A stretch of 64,000 bases of DNA from JBMOGA01 sp049318625 (GCA_049318625.1 JBMOGA010000002.1:62001-126000); one strand, 5' to 3'; counted from the stretch's first letter, positions 17,618-26,251 are shown. A program made the numbers and translations. Notes: generated by a model from the letters alone, not told the origin.

Positions 17618-18667
17618 ATGCGTAAGCATCTGGAGATTGGTGGGCATCGGATCGAGCCGGGCGAGCGCCGGCTCGTTGACCTGCCGGTGGCGCGGCTGTC
17701 GAACCACGCGCCCGTCACGCTGCCGGTGCACGTCCTGCACGGGCTGCGGCCGGGGCCCGCCATGTTCATTTCGGCCGCCATCCACGGCGACGAACTGAAC
17801 GGCGTCGAGATCATCCGCCGCGTGCTGCGCACGCTGCAGCCCGGCAACGTCAACGGCACGCTGCTGTGCGCGCCGGTGGTGAACGTCTACGGCTTCATCG
17901 GGCGCTCGCGCTATCTGCCCGACCGGCGCGACCTCAACCGCTCGTTTCCGGGCTCGGCCGGTGGCTCGTTGGCGTCCCGGCTGGCCAACCTGTTCCTCAA
18001 GGAAGTGGTGCTGCGCTGCCAGATCGGCATCGACCTGCACACCGCCGCCATCCACCGCGTCAACCTTCCGCAGATCCGGACCGACTTTTCCCATCGCCCC
18101 CGCGCGCGCGAACTCGCCGCCGCGTTCGGTGCCCAGGTCGTGCTCGACAGCCCGGAGCGGCCGGGCTCCCTGCGCATGGCCGCCCGCGAAGCCGGCGTCG
18201 AGGTGCTGGTCTACGAGGGCGGCGAGGGCCTGCGGTTCGACGAGTTCGCCATCAAGGCCGGCGTCGACGGCATCGCCGGCGTGATGCTGGCCGCTGGCAT
18301 GCTGGAGCTGGCCGAGGGACTCGATCCGGCTACCGAACCGCCCCGCGAAACCATTTTCGCCAACGCCTCGAAGTGGATCCGGGCACCCGAAGGCGGCGTG
18401 TTCCGCACCACCAAGCGGATCGGCGAGGCGGTCAGCCAGGGCGAGCGGGTCGGAGTTGTCGCCAACCCCTATGACGACTCCGAGAGCGAGGTGCGCAGCC
18501 CGCGGCGCGGCATCATCGTCGGGCGCACCACCTTGCCCATCGTCAACATGGGCGACGCCCTGTTCCACATCGCCTGGTCCGAGGAACTGACCTCGGAGCG
18601 CCGGGCCCGGGAGCCGCAGCGCGACGGCGCCGCCGAGCCGGTCATGGACGAGGACGAGATCATCTGA
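17618..18667 (+). CDS. Succinylglutamate desuccinylase / aspartoacylase family zinc deacylase
   Basis: This 349-residue protein is an M14-like zinc deacylase of the AstE/AspA superfamily. The ligand motif HGDELNG (residues ~54-60) and the downstream His in IDLHTAAIHR are visible, along with RDLNRSFPG, the family substrate-binding Asn-Arg pair. The C-terminal ~100 residues form the beta domain (ASKWIRAPEGGVFRTTKRIG). It belongs to the branch often annotated only at family level, so the substrate (an N-acyl amino acid) is unknown. It starts 39 nt after acetoacetyl-CoA synthetase and may be in the same transcript. The C-terminus ends in an acidic tail. Confidence 0.88.
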   Translation: MRKHLEIGGHRIEPGERRLVDLPVARLSNHAPVTLPVHVLHGLRPGPAMFISAAIHGDELNGVEIIRRVLRTLQPGNVNGTLLCAPVVNVYGFIGRSRYLPDRRDLNRSFPGSAGGSLASRLANLFLKEVVLRCQIGIDLHTAAIHRVNLPQIRTDFSHRPRARELAAAFGAQVVLDSPERPGSLRMAAREAGVEVLVYEGGEGLRFDEFAIKAGVDGIAGVMLAAGMLELAEGLDPATEPPRETIFANASKWIRAPEGGVFRTTKRIGEAVSQGERVGVVANPYDDSESEVRSPRRGIIVGRTTLPIVNMGDALFHIAWSEELTSERRAREPQRDGAAEPVMDEDEII

Positions 18668-18748
18668 GCGGGCCGCCGGTAATCTTGCCGGCAGGCCGGG
18701 CGCGCCGCCCTCTTCCGTCACGCGCCAATCGCCGCTACATGACGGCGC

Positions 18749-19957
18749 ATGGTTCTCGTTCTCGATACGACGCCGCCCCGCGCGGCGGAGCCGGCCCCGC
18801 CGGCCAAGCCGACGCTGGCCGGGCTCGGTCGCGTCGCGCTGGGCGACGCGCTGCGCGTGGCCGGCGTGCCCGAGCGGCAGGTCCGCATGCGGGTCCGCCA
18901 GTTGTGGGGCTGGATCTACGTCCACGGCGTCACCGCGTTCGAGCAGATGACCGACGTGTCGAAGGACCTCCGCGTTCGCCTCGAGGCCTCGTATTCGCTG
19001 GCGCGCCCGGAGATCGTCTCGGAGCAGGTCTCGGTCGACGGCACCCGCAAGTGGCTGCTGCGGCTGCCCCGGCGCGGCCACGACGCCCGCGCGCCCGAGA
19101 TCGAGACCGTCTACATCCCGGAATCCGACCGCGGCACGCTCTGCATTTCGAGCCAGGTCGGCTGCACGCTCACCTGCTCGTTCTGCCACACCGGAACACA
19201 GAAGCTCGTCCGCAACCTCGAGCCCGAGGAGATCGTCGGCCAGATCCTGCTCGCCCGCGACCGCATCGGCGACTGGCCGGGCGCCACCGCTCCGGACGAC
19301 GGCGGTCTGCTGCCGGTGACCGAGCGCAAGATCACCAACATCGTTCTCATGGGCATGGGCGAGCCCCTCTACAACTTCGAGAACGTCAAGACCGCCATCG
19401 AGGTGGCCGCCGACGGCGAAGGTCTTTCGGTCTCCAAGCGCCGCATCACCCTGTCGACGTCCGGTGTCGTCCCGGAGATCCCCCGCTGGGGCGCCGAGGC
19501 CGGCACCATGCTGGCGATCTCGCTGCACGCCACGCGCGACAACCTGCGCAATGAACTGGTGCCGATCAACAAGCGCTACCCGCTGGCCGAGCTGATGGCC
19601 GCGTGCCGCGCCTATCCGAGCCTGTCCAACGCGCGCCGGATCACCTTCGAGTATGTGATGCTCAAGGGCGTCAACGACAGCCTAGCCGATGCCAAGGCCC
19701 TGGTCCGGCTGCTGGCGGGCATACCGGCGAAGATCAATCTCATACCGTTCAATCCGTGGCCGGGCACGAACTACGAGTGCTCGGACTGGGAGCAGATCGA
19801 GCGTTTCGCAGAGGTGGTCAATCGCGCCGGCTATGCGAGCCCCGTCCGCACGCCGCGCGGCCGCGACATTCTGGCCGCCTGCGGGCAGCTGCGCTCGGAG
19901 AGCGTGAAGCTGCGGGCTCGCGACCGCGCGACCGAGCTGCCGACTGGCACGCCGTGA
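18749..19957 (+). CDS. rlmN: Dual-specificity rRNA/tRNA adenine-C2 methyltransferase RlmN
   Basis: RlmN is a radical-SAM enzyme that methylates C2 of A2503 in 23S rRNA and of A37 in some tRNAs. The 402-residue protein has the CxxxCxxC iron-sulfur motif at residues 139, 143 and 146 (CTLTCSFC). The MGMGEPLYNFENV segment and LHATRDNLRNELVPINKRYP are also family hallmarks. The second catalytic Cys is in ILAACGQL near the C-terminus. An N-terminal Ala/Pro-rich tail of about 20 residues precedes the helical domain. Its stop codon overlaps the GTG start of the next membrane-protein gene (GTGA), suggesting translational coupling. Confidence 0.97.
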   Translation: MVLVLDTTPPRAAEPAPPAKPTLAGLGRVALGDALRVAGVPERQVRMRVRQLWGWIYVHGVTAFEQMTDVSKDLRVRLEASYSLARPEIVSEQVSVDGTRKWLLRLPRRGHDARAPEIETVYIPESDRGTLCISSQVGCTLTCSFCHTGTQKLVRNLEPEEIVGQILLARDRIGDWPGATAPDDGGLLPVTERKITNIVLMGMGEPLYNFENVKTAIEVAADGEGLSVSKRRITLSTSGVVPEIPRWGAEAGTMLAISLHATRDNLRNELVPINKRYPLAELMAACRAYPSLSNARRITFEYVMLKGVNDSLADAKALVRLLAGIPAKINLIPFNPWPGTNYECSDWEQIERFAEVVNRAGYASPVRTPRGRDILAACGQLRSESVKLRARDRATELPTGTP

Positions 19958-20379
19958 CCGTATTCGGCACCATTCTGCGTGTGATCTGGGTGCCGATCGC
20001 TTTTGTCGTGTCGGCGCTGGTCAGCCTGATGGTGCTGGCCACCCTGGGGCTCGAGCGGCTCACCCACTACGTGCACGGCGCGGGCTTCTCGGGCGATCCG
20101 CTCCCGGCGCTTCTGGACATCGTTGTTCGTGCCGGTGTGCTGATGACCGGCCTCACCATCGTGCCGGCCCTGATCGTCGTCCTGATCGGCGAGATCGCGC
20201 GTCTGCGGTCGTTCCTCTATTACGTGGCCGGCGGCGGCTTCGCGCTGGCCGCCATGCCGCTGCTGGCGCAGGCCGGTGCGAGTTTCGAATTGCCCTCGGC
20301 GGCGCTCTGGCAGGTGTTCGCCACCGCCGGGTTCTGCGGCGGGTTGGTCTATTGGCTGCTCGCCGGCCGTCGCGCCTGA
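19954..20379 (+). CDS. Small four-helix membrane protein, first of a tandem pair
   Basis: The 141-residue protein starts at GTG 19954, which overlaps the rlmN stop. Four hydrophobic segments are visible (IWVPIAFVVSALVSLMVLAT; VLMTGLTIVPALIVVLIG; FLYYVAGGGFALAAMPLL; VFATAGFCGGLVYWLLAG), so it is an integral inner-membrane protein. The short cytoplasmic loop IARLRSFLYY matches a similar loop in the next gene (20452), so the two are probably paralogs. Overlap with rlmN implies coupled translation, but the functions need not be related. No known domain recognised. Confidence 0.75.
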   Translation: MTVFGTILRVIWVPIAFVVSALVSLMVLATLGLERLTHYVHGAGFSGDPLPALLDIVVRAGVLMTGLTIVPALIVVLIGEIARLRSFLYYVAGGGFALAAMPLLAQAGASFELPSAALWQVFATAGFCGGLVYWLLAGRRA

Positions 20380-20451
20380 CCGCCCGGCTTGGCGAATGGG
20401 GAGGTTTCCGTTAAACCTCCGGTAACAAAGAACTTCAGTTGGTGTGTTCAG

Positions 20452-20934
20452 ATGTTCGTCGCGATCGTTCGTGTGCTGTTCGGGTTCGTCGTCGCCGCCC
20501 TGGTGGCCGGCACGACGCAGGTCGGCTTTGCGGTGGGTCCCGAGGCCCTGCTGAAAGGTCTGTCGGACGGCGATCGCACGGCGGAATGGGTGTTGCTGAC
20601 CGCCACCCATGCGGCGGTTTTCGCAGCCCCCTTCGCCCTGATCGCGGCCAGCATCGGCGAATGGCAGTCGCTGCGCTCGCCGGTCTACTACGTGCTGGCC
20701 GGTGCGGCGGTCGCGGCGGCCGGCTTCATGGCGCAGCACCAGAGCGAGATCCCGGGTCAGCCGAGCATCGTCAACACCTATGCGGCGATCACCTACGGCG
20801 TCACCGGCCTGCTCGCCGGGTTCGCCTACTGGCTGTCGTCCGGGCGTTGGGCCGGTGATCAGGGGACCCCGGCTGCCGCCCCGGCCAAGTCCGTCGAAGC
20901 GGCCGCGGTTACGGCCGGCGCGAAAAAGGCCTGA
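20452..20934 (+). CDS. Small four-helix membrane protein, second of a tandem pair
   Basis: The product is 160 residues from ATG 20452 (the frame is open from 20389). Four hydrophobic segments span most of the protein, and a soluble Ala/Lys tail of about 25 residues ends in GAKKA. Comparison with the preceding gene shows the same order of elements: a polar IGE turn, LRSPVYYVLAG against LRSFLYYVAGG, and a final GFAYWLSSGR against GLVYWLLAGR. The genes are 72 nt apart. Function unknown; the conserved LRS-x-x-YY loop would be the feature to search with. Confidence 0.75.
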   Translation: MFVAIVRVLFGFVVAALVAGTTQVGFAVGPEALLKGLSDGDRTAEWVLLTATHAAVFAAPFALIAASIGEWQSLRSPVYYVLAGAAVAAAGFMAQHQSEIPGQPSIVNTYAAITYGVTGLLAGFAYWLSSGRWAGDQGTPAAAPAKSVEAAAVTAGAKKA

Positions 20935-20971
20935 AGTTTTCGTTTCTCGGGCCGTTACGCGACCTTAATTT

Positions 20972-20984
20972 TTGCATTGCACAA
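20972..20984 (+). promoter_or_regulatory. TTGCNNTGCA-type motif upstream of the gene at 21078
   Basis: TTGCATTGCACAA lies 94 nt before the start of the 21078 gene. The core TTGCNNTGCA recurs as TTGCGCTGCAATAA upstream of the phasin gene at 31168. TGC-rich half-sites are characteristic of the PHB-responsive repressor PhaR in alphaproteobacteria, so this could be a PhaR operator. This is inference from two sites only. Confidence 0.4.
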
Positions 20985-21077
20985 TTTTTGCTGTGCCGAT
21001 TTGCGACACGCATGCTATGGGTATTGCCCAATGCGGGTCCGCACGTCCGGCTCGATTGTTCATTTGGGAAGCCGTCG

Positions 21078-21701
21078 ATGCAGCCAAACATCCAGATGGA
21101 TGCCGCGAAGGCCTGGGCCGACGCCGGCCGGAACTACGCGGAAGCGGCATCGGCGACCTGGTGGTCGATGGCGTCCAACGCCGCCGACCTCTGGACGCTG
21201 CCGACGTCGACCATGCTGGCCGCCACCGAGGCCGCCGCGGCGAGATCGAAGCCCAAGTCCCGCTCCTGGTATCGTAAGCCCCCCGAGACGCCGCTCGATC
21301 TGATGATGAGTTGGTTTGATCCGGGCATGGCCAGCCGCGCCTATCCCGCGTGGCCGATGGCGCCGATGTCCCCGATGACGTCGTTCAACTGGTTCGATCC
21401 TGGCCGGTGGCCCTCCAGCGGCCTGATGGGGTGGCCCGCGATGCAGCCGGGCGGCATGTCCATCAATCAGTTCTGGTCGGCCATGCAACTGGCAGTTGCC
21501 ACAGCGCCGGTCCAGCAGGCGGTCGCCGAAGCCGTCTCGTCGGTCATGCAGCCGAGTTCTTTCGCCGCCTACCGGTCCGATGGCGGCCACGCGGTCGCCC
21601 ATGTGACGATGGCGGCCTCGAAGCTCATGGCCGTTCTCGTGCCGATGCTGTTCGCGGCGACGCTCTACCTGTCGAGCCTCTCCGAACAACAGTTCGCCTG
21701 A
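21078..21701 (+). CDS. Met/Trp/Pro-rich protein of unknown function, possibly granule-associated
   Basis: The 207-residue product (ATG 21078) begins MQPNIQMDAAKAWADAG, an amphipathic helical start, and then has a low-complexity middle rich in Met, Pro and Trp with two WFDPG repeats (MSWFDPGMAS and FNWFDPGRW). The C-terminal part (NQFWSAMQLAVATAPVQQAV, then HVTMAASKLMAVLVPMLFAA) is amphipathic to hydrophobic. No catalytic motif is seen. The upstream region carries a TTGCNNTGCA motif also found before the phasin gene, so an association with polyhydroxyalkanoate granules is possible but unproven. A shared hairpin follows the gene. Confidence 0.65.
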   Translation: MQPNIQMDAAKAWADAGRNYAEAASATWWSMASNAADLWTLPTSTMLAATEAAAARSKPKSRSWYRKPPETPLDLMMSWFDPGMASRAYPAWPMAPMSPMTSFNWFDPGRWPSSGLMGWPAMQPGGMSINQFWSAMQLAVATAPVQQAVAEAVSSVMQPSSFAAYRSDGGHAVAHVTMAASKLMAVLVPMLFAATLYLSSLSEQQFA

Positions 21702-21735
21702 GCAAAGAAAAAGGCCGCAATGAATGTTGCGGCCT
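21701..21735 (-). terminator. Rho-independent terminator for the 22191-21763 gene
   Basis: A perfect 9-bp stem (AGGCCGCAA at 21712-21720, TTGCGGCCT at 21727-21735) with a 6-nt loop is followed on the minus strand by TTTTTCTTT (21711-21703). It lies about 28 nt beyond the minus-strand gene's stop. It also sits directly after the plus-strand gene, so may work both ways, though no T-run follows on that strand. Confidence 0.8.
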
Positions 21736-21762
21736 CGTTCCAATTCCATTCAACGTCCGTGA

Positions 21763-22191
21763 CTACTGCTTCTTCGCCGGCGTGGCCGGAGAGGTCGCGG
21801 TTGCCGGCGTCGTGGCCTTCGCGGCAGGCGCCGTGGTCGTCGCGGCCGGTGCCTTGGCCTTCGGGTCGGCCTTCGCGTCGGCCTTCGCCTTAGGCTTCAG
21901 GCGGCAGTAAGCCTTGACCTCTTTGCCGTCCTTGCGCTTCGTCGCGGCGATGTACTGGCACTCGGTCTTCCCCTCGCACGCTGCCTTCTCGAGGTCGGCA
22001 CAGGGAGAGGCCGCCTTCTTGGCGGCGGGCGCCTTGGTTGCCGCCTTCGGCGCCGGAGTGGTTGCCGGAGCCTGCTTGGTTGCAGGCGCGGTCGCCGGGG
22101 CTTGCTGCGCCGAGGCGCCACCGGACAGCAGCAGGAGCGCGGCGACAGCGGCTACGGCGCCCGTTCCCCAATATCGCGCAGATTTGCTCAA
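21763..22191 (-). CDS. Small secreted Ala/Lys/Pro-rich protein with a cysteine motif
   Basis: The 142-residue product appears to start at TTG 22191, preceded by GGGAG; no in-frame ATG lies near the N-terminus. A signal peptide is clear (GTGAVAAVAALLLLSGGASA). The mature protein is mostly low-complexity Ala/Pro/Lys/Thr flanking a compact region with four cysteines in the pattern C-x7-C-x5-C-x17-C (CADLEKAAC, TECQYIA, AYCRLKPK). Similar cysteine-containing secreted proteins are frequent in Hyphomicrobiales but have no assigned role. A strong terminator lies downstream. The sequence-biased tails may bind polyanions or cell wall, which is speculation. Confidence 0.75.
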   Translation of the reverse strand: MSKSARYWGTGAVAAVAALLLLSGGASAQQAPATAPATKQAPATTPAPKAATKAPAAKKAASPCADLEKAACEGKTECQYIAATKRKDGKEVKAYCRLKPKAKADAKADPKAKAPAATTTAPAAKATTPATATSPATPAKKQ

Positions 22192-22273
22192 GGGACATTC
22201 TCCCGATTGGTTGACGACGAATCCCTATACCATGGCTTTGTGGTCGAAAACGACGACAGGCCGAAAGTTCCGC

Positions 22274-22879
22274 TCATTCTTTTTGCTGCCCGCCGGGCCA
22301 ATCGAGGGCCGCTTCTAACCGGTCGTCGCCCCAGAACAACTCGCCGTCCGCAGTCACGAATGTCGGTGCGCCGAAGATGCCTTTGGCCATCGCTTCGTCC
22401 GTCGCGTTCCGCAACTGTTGCTTGAGCGCGTCCGCCTCGCTTGCGGACCGAATCGAGCGGGGGTCCAGCCCCAGCCGGCCGCAGATGCCGTCGAGCAGGG
22501 ACGGATCGGAGATATTGGCGCCATCCTGGAACTCAGCCGCGAACACCGCCGTCACGAAGGCCGCGGTCCAACCGGCATCGGACCCGACCAGCGCCATCCG
22601 GGCGGCTCTGAGGCTGTTCTGCGGAAACGGCATGGGCAGCCGGAACGCCAGGCCTCGGGCTTCGGCGAGGCGCTCCATGTCGCGCACCATGTAGCGGCCC
22701 TTCGCCGGGTAGAGATTGAACGGCGATGTCTCCCACCCCTGCGCCTTGAAGACCGGTCCGAGCAGGAACGGGCGCCAGGCGACCGTCCGGCCCCGGCGCG
22801 CGGCCTGCGCCTCGATCCGCATCGCCGACAGGTAGGAATAGGTGGACGCCAGATCGAACCAGAATTCGACGTCGGCCAT
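22274..22879 (-). CDS. 2-hydroxychromene-2-carboxylate isomerase family protein (DsbA-like)
   Basis: The 201-residue protein belongs to the thioredoxin-fold kappa-GST/NahD family. It begins MADVEFWFDLASTYSYLSAM, where the usual CxxC is replaced by a serine/tyrosine pair as in 2-hydroxychromene-2-carboxylate isomerase. The C-terminal FGAPTFVTADGELFWGDDRLEA is the conserved cis-Pro region followed by the FWG(x)DR motif. ATG 22879 is chosen because it starts exactly at the fold; the open frame goes on to 23038. NahD isomerises a glutathione-dependent intermediate of naphthalene catabolism, but most chromosomal homologs have no known substrate. It diverges from argG. Confidence 0.88.
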   Translation of the reverse strand: MADVEFWFDLASTYSYLSAMRIEAQAARRGRTVAWRPFLLGPVFKAQGWETSPFNLYPAKGRYMVRDMERLAEARGLAFRLPMPFPQNSLRAARMALVGSDAGWTAAFVTAVFAAEFQDGANISDPSLLDGICGRLGLDPRSIRSASEADALKQQLRNATDEAMAKGIFGAPTFVTADGELFWGDDRLEAALDWPGGQQKE

Positions 22880-23019
22880 GGTGTCACCGCTGCGTACGAG
22901 GGGGCGAAGCGCGCTTGCGGGCGCCGTCGATCTCCTATAGTCCCGCCGCGAAAGTCGCGAAACAGGCCGGGTGTCGGTGCCTCGCGAGCCAGATCGACGA
23001 GACGAGTTCGGAGAGCGCC

Positions 23020-24270
23020 ATGACAGACGCCACGCCACCGGCCCCCGCCAAAGGCAAGATCAACAAGGTCGTGCTCGCCTACTCCGGCGGCCTCGATACG
23101 TCCATCATCTTGAAATGGCTGCAGGAAACCTACGACTGCGAAGTCGTGACGTTCACCGCCGACCTCGGCCAGGGCGAGGAGCTCGGCCCGGCCCGCGAGA
23201 AGGCGCTGATGCTCGGCATCAAGGCCGAGAACATCTTCGTCGAGGACCTGCGCGAGGAGTTCGTGCGCGACTACGTGTTCCCGATGTTCCGCGCCAACGC
23301 GCTCTACGAGGGCGTCTACCTGCTCGGCACCTCGATCGCGCGGCCGTTGATCGCCGCTAAGCAGATCGAGATCGCGCGCAAGACCGGCGCCGACGCCGTC
23401 TGCCACGGCGCCACCGGCAAGGGCAACGATCAGGTCCGCTTCGAGCTCGGCTACTATGCGCTCGAGCCCGGCATCAAGATCATCGCGCCGTGGCGCGAGT
23501 GGGCCTTCAAGGGCCGCGAGGAACTCCTCGAGTTCGCGCGCACCCACCAGATCCCGGTCGCCAAGGACAAGGAGGGCGAGTCCCCCTTCTCCGTCGACGC
23601 CAATCTTCTGCATTCCTCGTCAGAGGGTAAGGTGCTCGAGGACCCGGCAATCGAACCGCCGTCCATCGTCTACCAGCGCACCATCTCGCCCATGGAGGCG
23701 CCCGACAAGCCGACCGAGATCACGATCGGCTTCGCCAAGGGTGACGCGGTCAGCCTGAACGGCAAGGCGCTGTCGCCGGCCACCCTGCTGACCGCCCTCA
23801 ACAAGCTCGGTCACGACAACGGCATCGGCCGCATCGACCTCGTCGAGAACCGGTTCGTCGGCATGAAGTCGCGCGGCGTCTACGAGACTCCCGGCGGCAC
23901 CATCCTGCTGGCGGCCCACCGGGCGATCGAGAGCCTGACGCTCGACCGCGGCGCCGCCCACCTCAAGGACGAACTGATGCCGCGCTACGCGGAACTCATC
24001 TACAACGGCTTCTGGTTCGCCCCCGAGCGCGAGATGCTGCAGGCGCTGATCGACAAGAGCCAGGAGCACGTCGAGGGCGAGGTGCGCCTCAAGCTCTACA
24101 AGGGCAACGTCATCGTCACCGGCCGGTCGAGCCCGAAGTCGCTCTACTCCTCGACGCTCGTCACCTTCGAGGACGATCAGGGTGCCTACGACCAGAAGGA
24201 CGCCCAGGGCTTCATCAAGCTCAACGCCCTGCGCCTGCGGACCTTGGGCGTGCGCGCCCGCAAGGGGTGA
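23020..24270 (+). CDS. argG: Argininosuccinate synthase
   Basis: ArgG joins citrulline and aspartate with ATP to make argininosuccinate, the penultimate step of arginine synthesis. The 416-residue protein shows the ATP-pyrophosphatase loop AYSGGLDTSI, the TADLGQGEE motif, HGATGKGNDQVRFE, and SPFSVDANLLHSS. The N-terminal extension MTDATPPAPAKG is Ala/Pro-rich. ATG 23020 follows GGAGAG. The divergent gene at 22879 leaves a 140-bp spacer that should hold the promoter. A GC-rich hairpin follows the stop. Confidence 0.97.
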   Translation: MTDATPPAPAKGKINKVVLAYSGGLDTSIILKWLQETYDCEVVTFTADLGQGEELGPAREKALMLGIKAENIFVEDLREEFVRDYVFPMFRANALYEGVYLLGTSIARPLIAAKQIEIARKTGADAVCHGATGKGNDQVRFELGYYALEPGIKIIAPWREWAFKGREELLEFARTHQIPVAKDKEGESPFSVDANLLHSSSEGKVLEDPAIEPPSIVYQRTISPMEAPDKPTEITIGFAKGDAVSLNGKALSPATLLTALNKLGHDNGIGRIDLVENRFVGMKSRGVYETPGGTILLAAHRAIESLTLDRGAAHLKDELMPRYAELIYNGFWFAPEREMLQALIDKSQEHVEGEVRLKLYKGNVIVTGRSSPKSLYSSTLVTFEDDQGAYDQKDAQGFIKLNALRLRTLGVRARKG

Positions 24271-24282
24271 AAACGCACCAGC

Positions 24283-24308
24283 GGATCGCGGCCGACCCGC
24301 CGCGATCC
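24283..24308 (+). terminator. Probable argG terminator hairpin
   Basis: GGATCGCGG (24283-24291) and CCGCGATCC (24300-24308) form a perfect 9-bp stem with an 8-nt loop, 13 nt after the argG stop. Only a weak AATTTT run follows about 13 nt later, so termination may be partial or Rho-assisted. Confidence 0.45.
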
Positions 24309-24447
24309 CCCACCGTGTCCAATTTTCCCGGCGCAAGACCTTGACGTCGTAATCCCCTCTTCCCAACTCGGATTTTGTTCGCCAAGTCCCAGTCGTCCCC
24401 GGAACGGGGCGTGCAGACCTTGGCATGTCCGGCTTTTGGGGAGATTG

Positions 24448-25521
24448 ATGGAGCTGTTTACCGAACTTCTGGGCGCCACTTGGCTCGGCATGCCGGCCTG
24501 GGTGTGGCTGGGCTTCATCGGCGTCGTCGTCGTCGTTCTGGCCATCGATCTCGGCGTGTTTCACAGCGAGGCCCACGAGGTCTCCCTGCGTGAGAGCGCG
24601 ATCCTGGCTGGCGCTTGCCTCGCCCTCGGCTTCCTGTTCTCCATCGTCGTCTGGTGGCTCTACTATCAGGGTGCTGCTCAATCCCTCGATCCGGTGATCG
24701 CTGCGGCCGAGACGCCCACGGCCCGCGCCTGGACCGCGTGGGAACTCTATTTGACCGGCTGGGTCGTCGAGGTGACGCTCGCCTTCGACAACGTGTTCGT
24801 CATGTCGATGATCTTCACCTACTTCGCGATTCCGCCGAAGTATCAGCACCGGGTGCTGTTCTACGGCATTCTCGGCGTCATCGTGTTGCGCGCCATCATG
24901 ATCGGTGTCGGCGCCGCCCTGATCGCCGAGTTCGACTGGATCCTCTACATCTTCTCGGCCTTCCTCCTGTTCACCGGCGTCAAGATGCTGATGATGGCGG
25001 ACCACAAGCCCGACATCGAGAACAACTTCGTGCTGAAATGGCTGCGCCGGCACATGCGCACGACCACGGAGATGAGCAGCCAACGGTTCTTCATCACCAA
25101 GCCCGATCCGGTTTCCGGCCGCATGGTGCGCTATGCGACGCCGCTGTTCGTCGCGCTCGTCCTGATCGAGTTCGCCGATCTCGTTTTCGCGGTCGACTCG
25201 GTGCCGGCCATCTTCGCGATCACGCAGGACCCGTTCATCGTGTACACGTCGAACATCTTCGCGATCCTCGGGCTGCGCTCGCTCTACTTCGTGCTGGCCG
25301 CCATGGTGCACCGCTTCCACTATCTGAAGTATGCGCTGGCGCTGGTGCTCATCTATGTCGGCGCCAAGATCTTCGCCCATCAGATCATCGGCAAGATCCC
25401 GCCCGAGATCAGTCTCGTCGTCACCGTGTCTCTGCTCGGCGGCGGCATCGTGTACTCGCTGTTCAAGACCCGCGGGACCGGCCCTCAGCCGCCCGCGGCG
25501 GCTCGCCCGACGACGCACTGA
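24448..25521 (+). CDS. TerC family integral membrane protein (Alx/TerC-type)
   Basis: The 357-residue protein has about nine hydrophobic segments and the two TerC signatures, EVTLAFDNVFVMSMIF (residues ~107-122) and EFADLVFAVDSVPAIFAI (~235-252), each with the intramembrane Asp residues. Family members such as E. coli Alx export manganese or act in metal insertion at the membrane; tellurite resistance gave the name. ATG 24448 lies 5 nt after GGGGAGA. I looked for a yybP-ykoY (manganese) riboswitch in the 177 bp upstream and did not see a convincing one. A strong hairpin follows the gene. Confidence 0.92.
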   Translation: MELFTELLGATWLGMPAWVWLGFIGVVVVVLAIDLGVFHSEAHEVSLRESAILAGACLALGFLFSIVVWWLYYQGAAQSLDPVIAAAETPTARAWTAWELYLTGWVVEVTLAFDNVFVMSMIFTYFAIPPKYQHRVLFYGILGVIVLRAIMIGVGAALIAEFDWILYIFSAFLLFTGVKMLMMADHKPDIENNFVLKWLRRHMRTTTEMSSQRFFITKPDPVSGRMVRYATPLFVALVLIEFADLVFAVDSVPAIFAITQDPFIVYTSNIFAILGLRSLYFVLAAMVHRFHYLKYALALVLIYVGAKIFAHQIIGKIPPEISLVVTVSLLGGGIVYSLFKTRGTGPQPPAAARPTTH

Positions 25522-25555
25522 TCGGACTGATCCGAAGCCCTTCGAGCGGGATATC

Positions 25556-25577
25556 GGGGCCGGGGTTTCCCGGCCCC
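25556..25577 (+). terminator. Hairpin terminator after the TerC gene
   Basis: GGGGCCGGG (25556-25564) and CCCGGCCCC (25569-25577) form a perfect 9-bp stem with a GTTT loop, followed by GGCCTTTC. The T-run is short, so efficiency is uncertain. Confidence 0.55.
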
Positions 25578-25618
25578 GGCCTTTCTGGAATGCTGCGGGC
25601 CTCGCACCGGGGTCCGCC

Positions 25619-26251
25619 ATGCCGCTCCAGAACCGTGTCACACCCGAAGGCGCCCTCGTCGCCGCCGCCGCGCGGGGCGCGTGGATGGGCAATCGCGGCG
25701 GTCGCCTGCACGGCGACGACCGCACCCTCGGCCGCCGCCGATGGTCCAACCGCCGCTGGATCTGCTGCCGGCTCGCCTTCAAGGGCCGGCACCGCACCGT
25801 CATGGGCGCCGGCTACACGGAGATGTTCTTTCTCGACGAGGCGACGGCGCTGGCGGCCGGTCACCGCCCCTGCTTCGAATGCCGGCGTGACGAGGCGCTG
25901 GCGTTCGCTGCTGCGTTCGGGGCGGTGCGCGGTCTCGGGCGCAACGCCACCGCCGACGAGATGGACGCGGTGCTGCACGCCGAGCGTGTGGCTGACGACG
26001 GCGGCAAGCGCACGTTTGCGGCGCGGCCCGGCCTTCTCCCCGACGGCGCGATGTTCCGTCTTGGCAACATCCCGGTCCTGAAGCGGAACGGGCGGCTCGC
26101 GGCCTGGACGCTCGACGGCTATAACGGCTCCTGCGCTGTCGCAAGCGTGGACGATGCCCCGGTCGAGGTGCTGACACCCGGGACCATCGTGCACGTCCTG
26201 GCGGCAGGCTACGTTCCCCGCGTCCATGCCTCCGCCGAGCGCAGTCCATGA
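25619..26251 (+). CDS. Conserved protein of unknown function with CxxC/CC motifs
   Basis: The 210-residue product starts MPLQNRVTPEGALVAAAARG. Two cysteine clusters are visible, WICCRLAFKGRHR around residue 48 and RPCFECRRDEAL around residue 88, spaced as in a possible metal-binding knuckle. A basic region (GRRRWSNRRW) precedes the first. It has no signal peptide and no membrane segment. I do not recognise the family beyond its cysteine pattern, which recurs in uncharacterised bacterial proteins. Its stop overlaps the start of the next gene (ATGA), so the pair is translationally coupled. Confidence 0.7.
   Translation: MPLQNRVTPEGALVAAAARGAWMGNRGGRLHGDDRTLGRRRWSNRRWICCRLAFKGRHRTVMGAGYTEMFFLDEATALAAGHRPCFECRRDEALAFAAAFGAVRGLGRNATADEMDAVLHAERVADDGGKRTFAARPGLLPDGAMFRLGNIPVLKRNGRLAAWTLDGYNGSCAVASVDDAPVEVLTPGTIVHVLAAGYVPRVHASAERSP

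Noticed and set aside
16775..19528. 917-codon minus-strand frame opposite acetoacetyl-CoA synthetase, deacylase and rlmN
   Set aside because: Antisense to three recognisable genes; composition typical of a shadow frame and no ribosome-binding site.
24271..24447. Possible manganese (yybP-ykoY) riboswitch before the TerC gene
   Set aside because: TerC/Alx genes often have one, but the conserved core segments are not visible; only an argG-proximal hairpin is present.
23620..25803. 727-codon minus-strand frame opposite argG and the TerC gene
   Set aside because: Both plus-strand genes have complete family motifs; this frame is a shadow.
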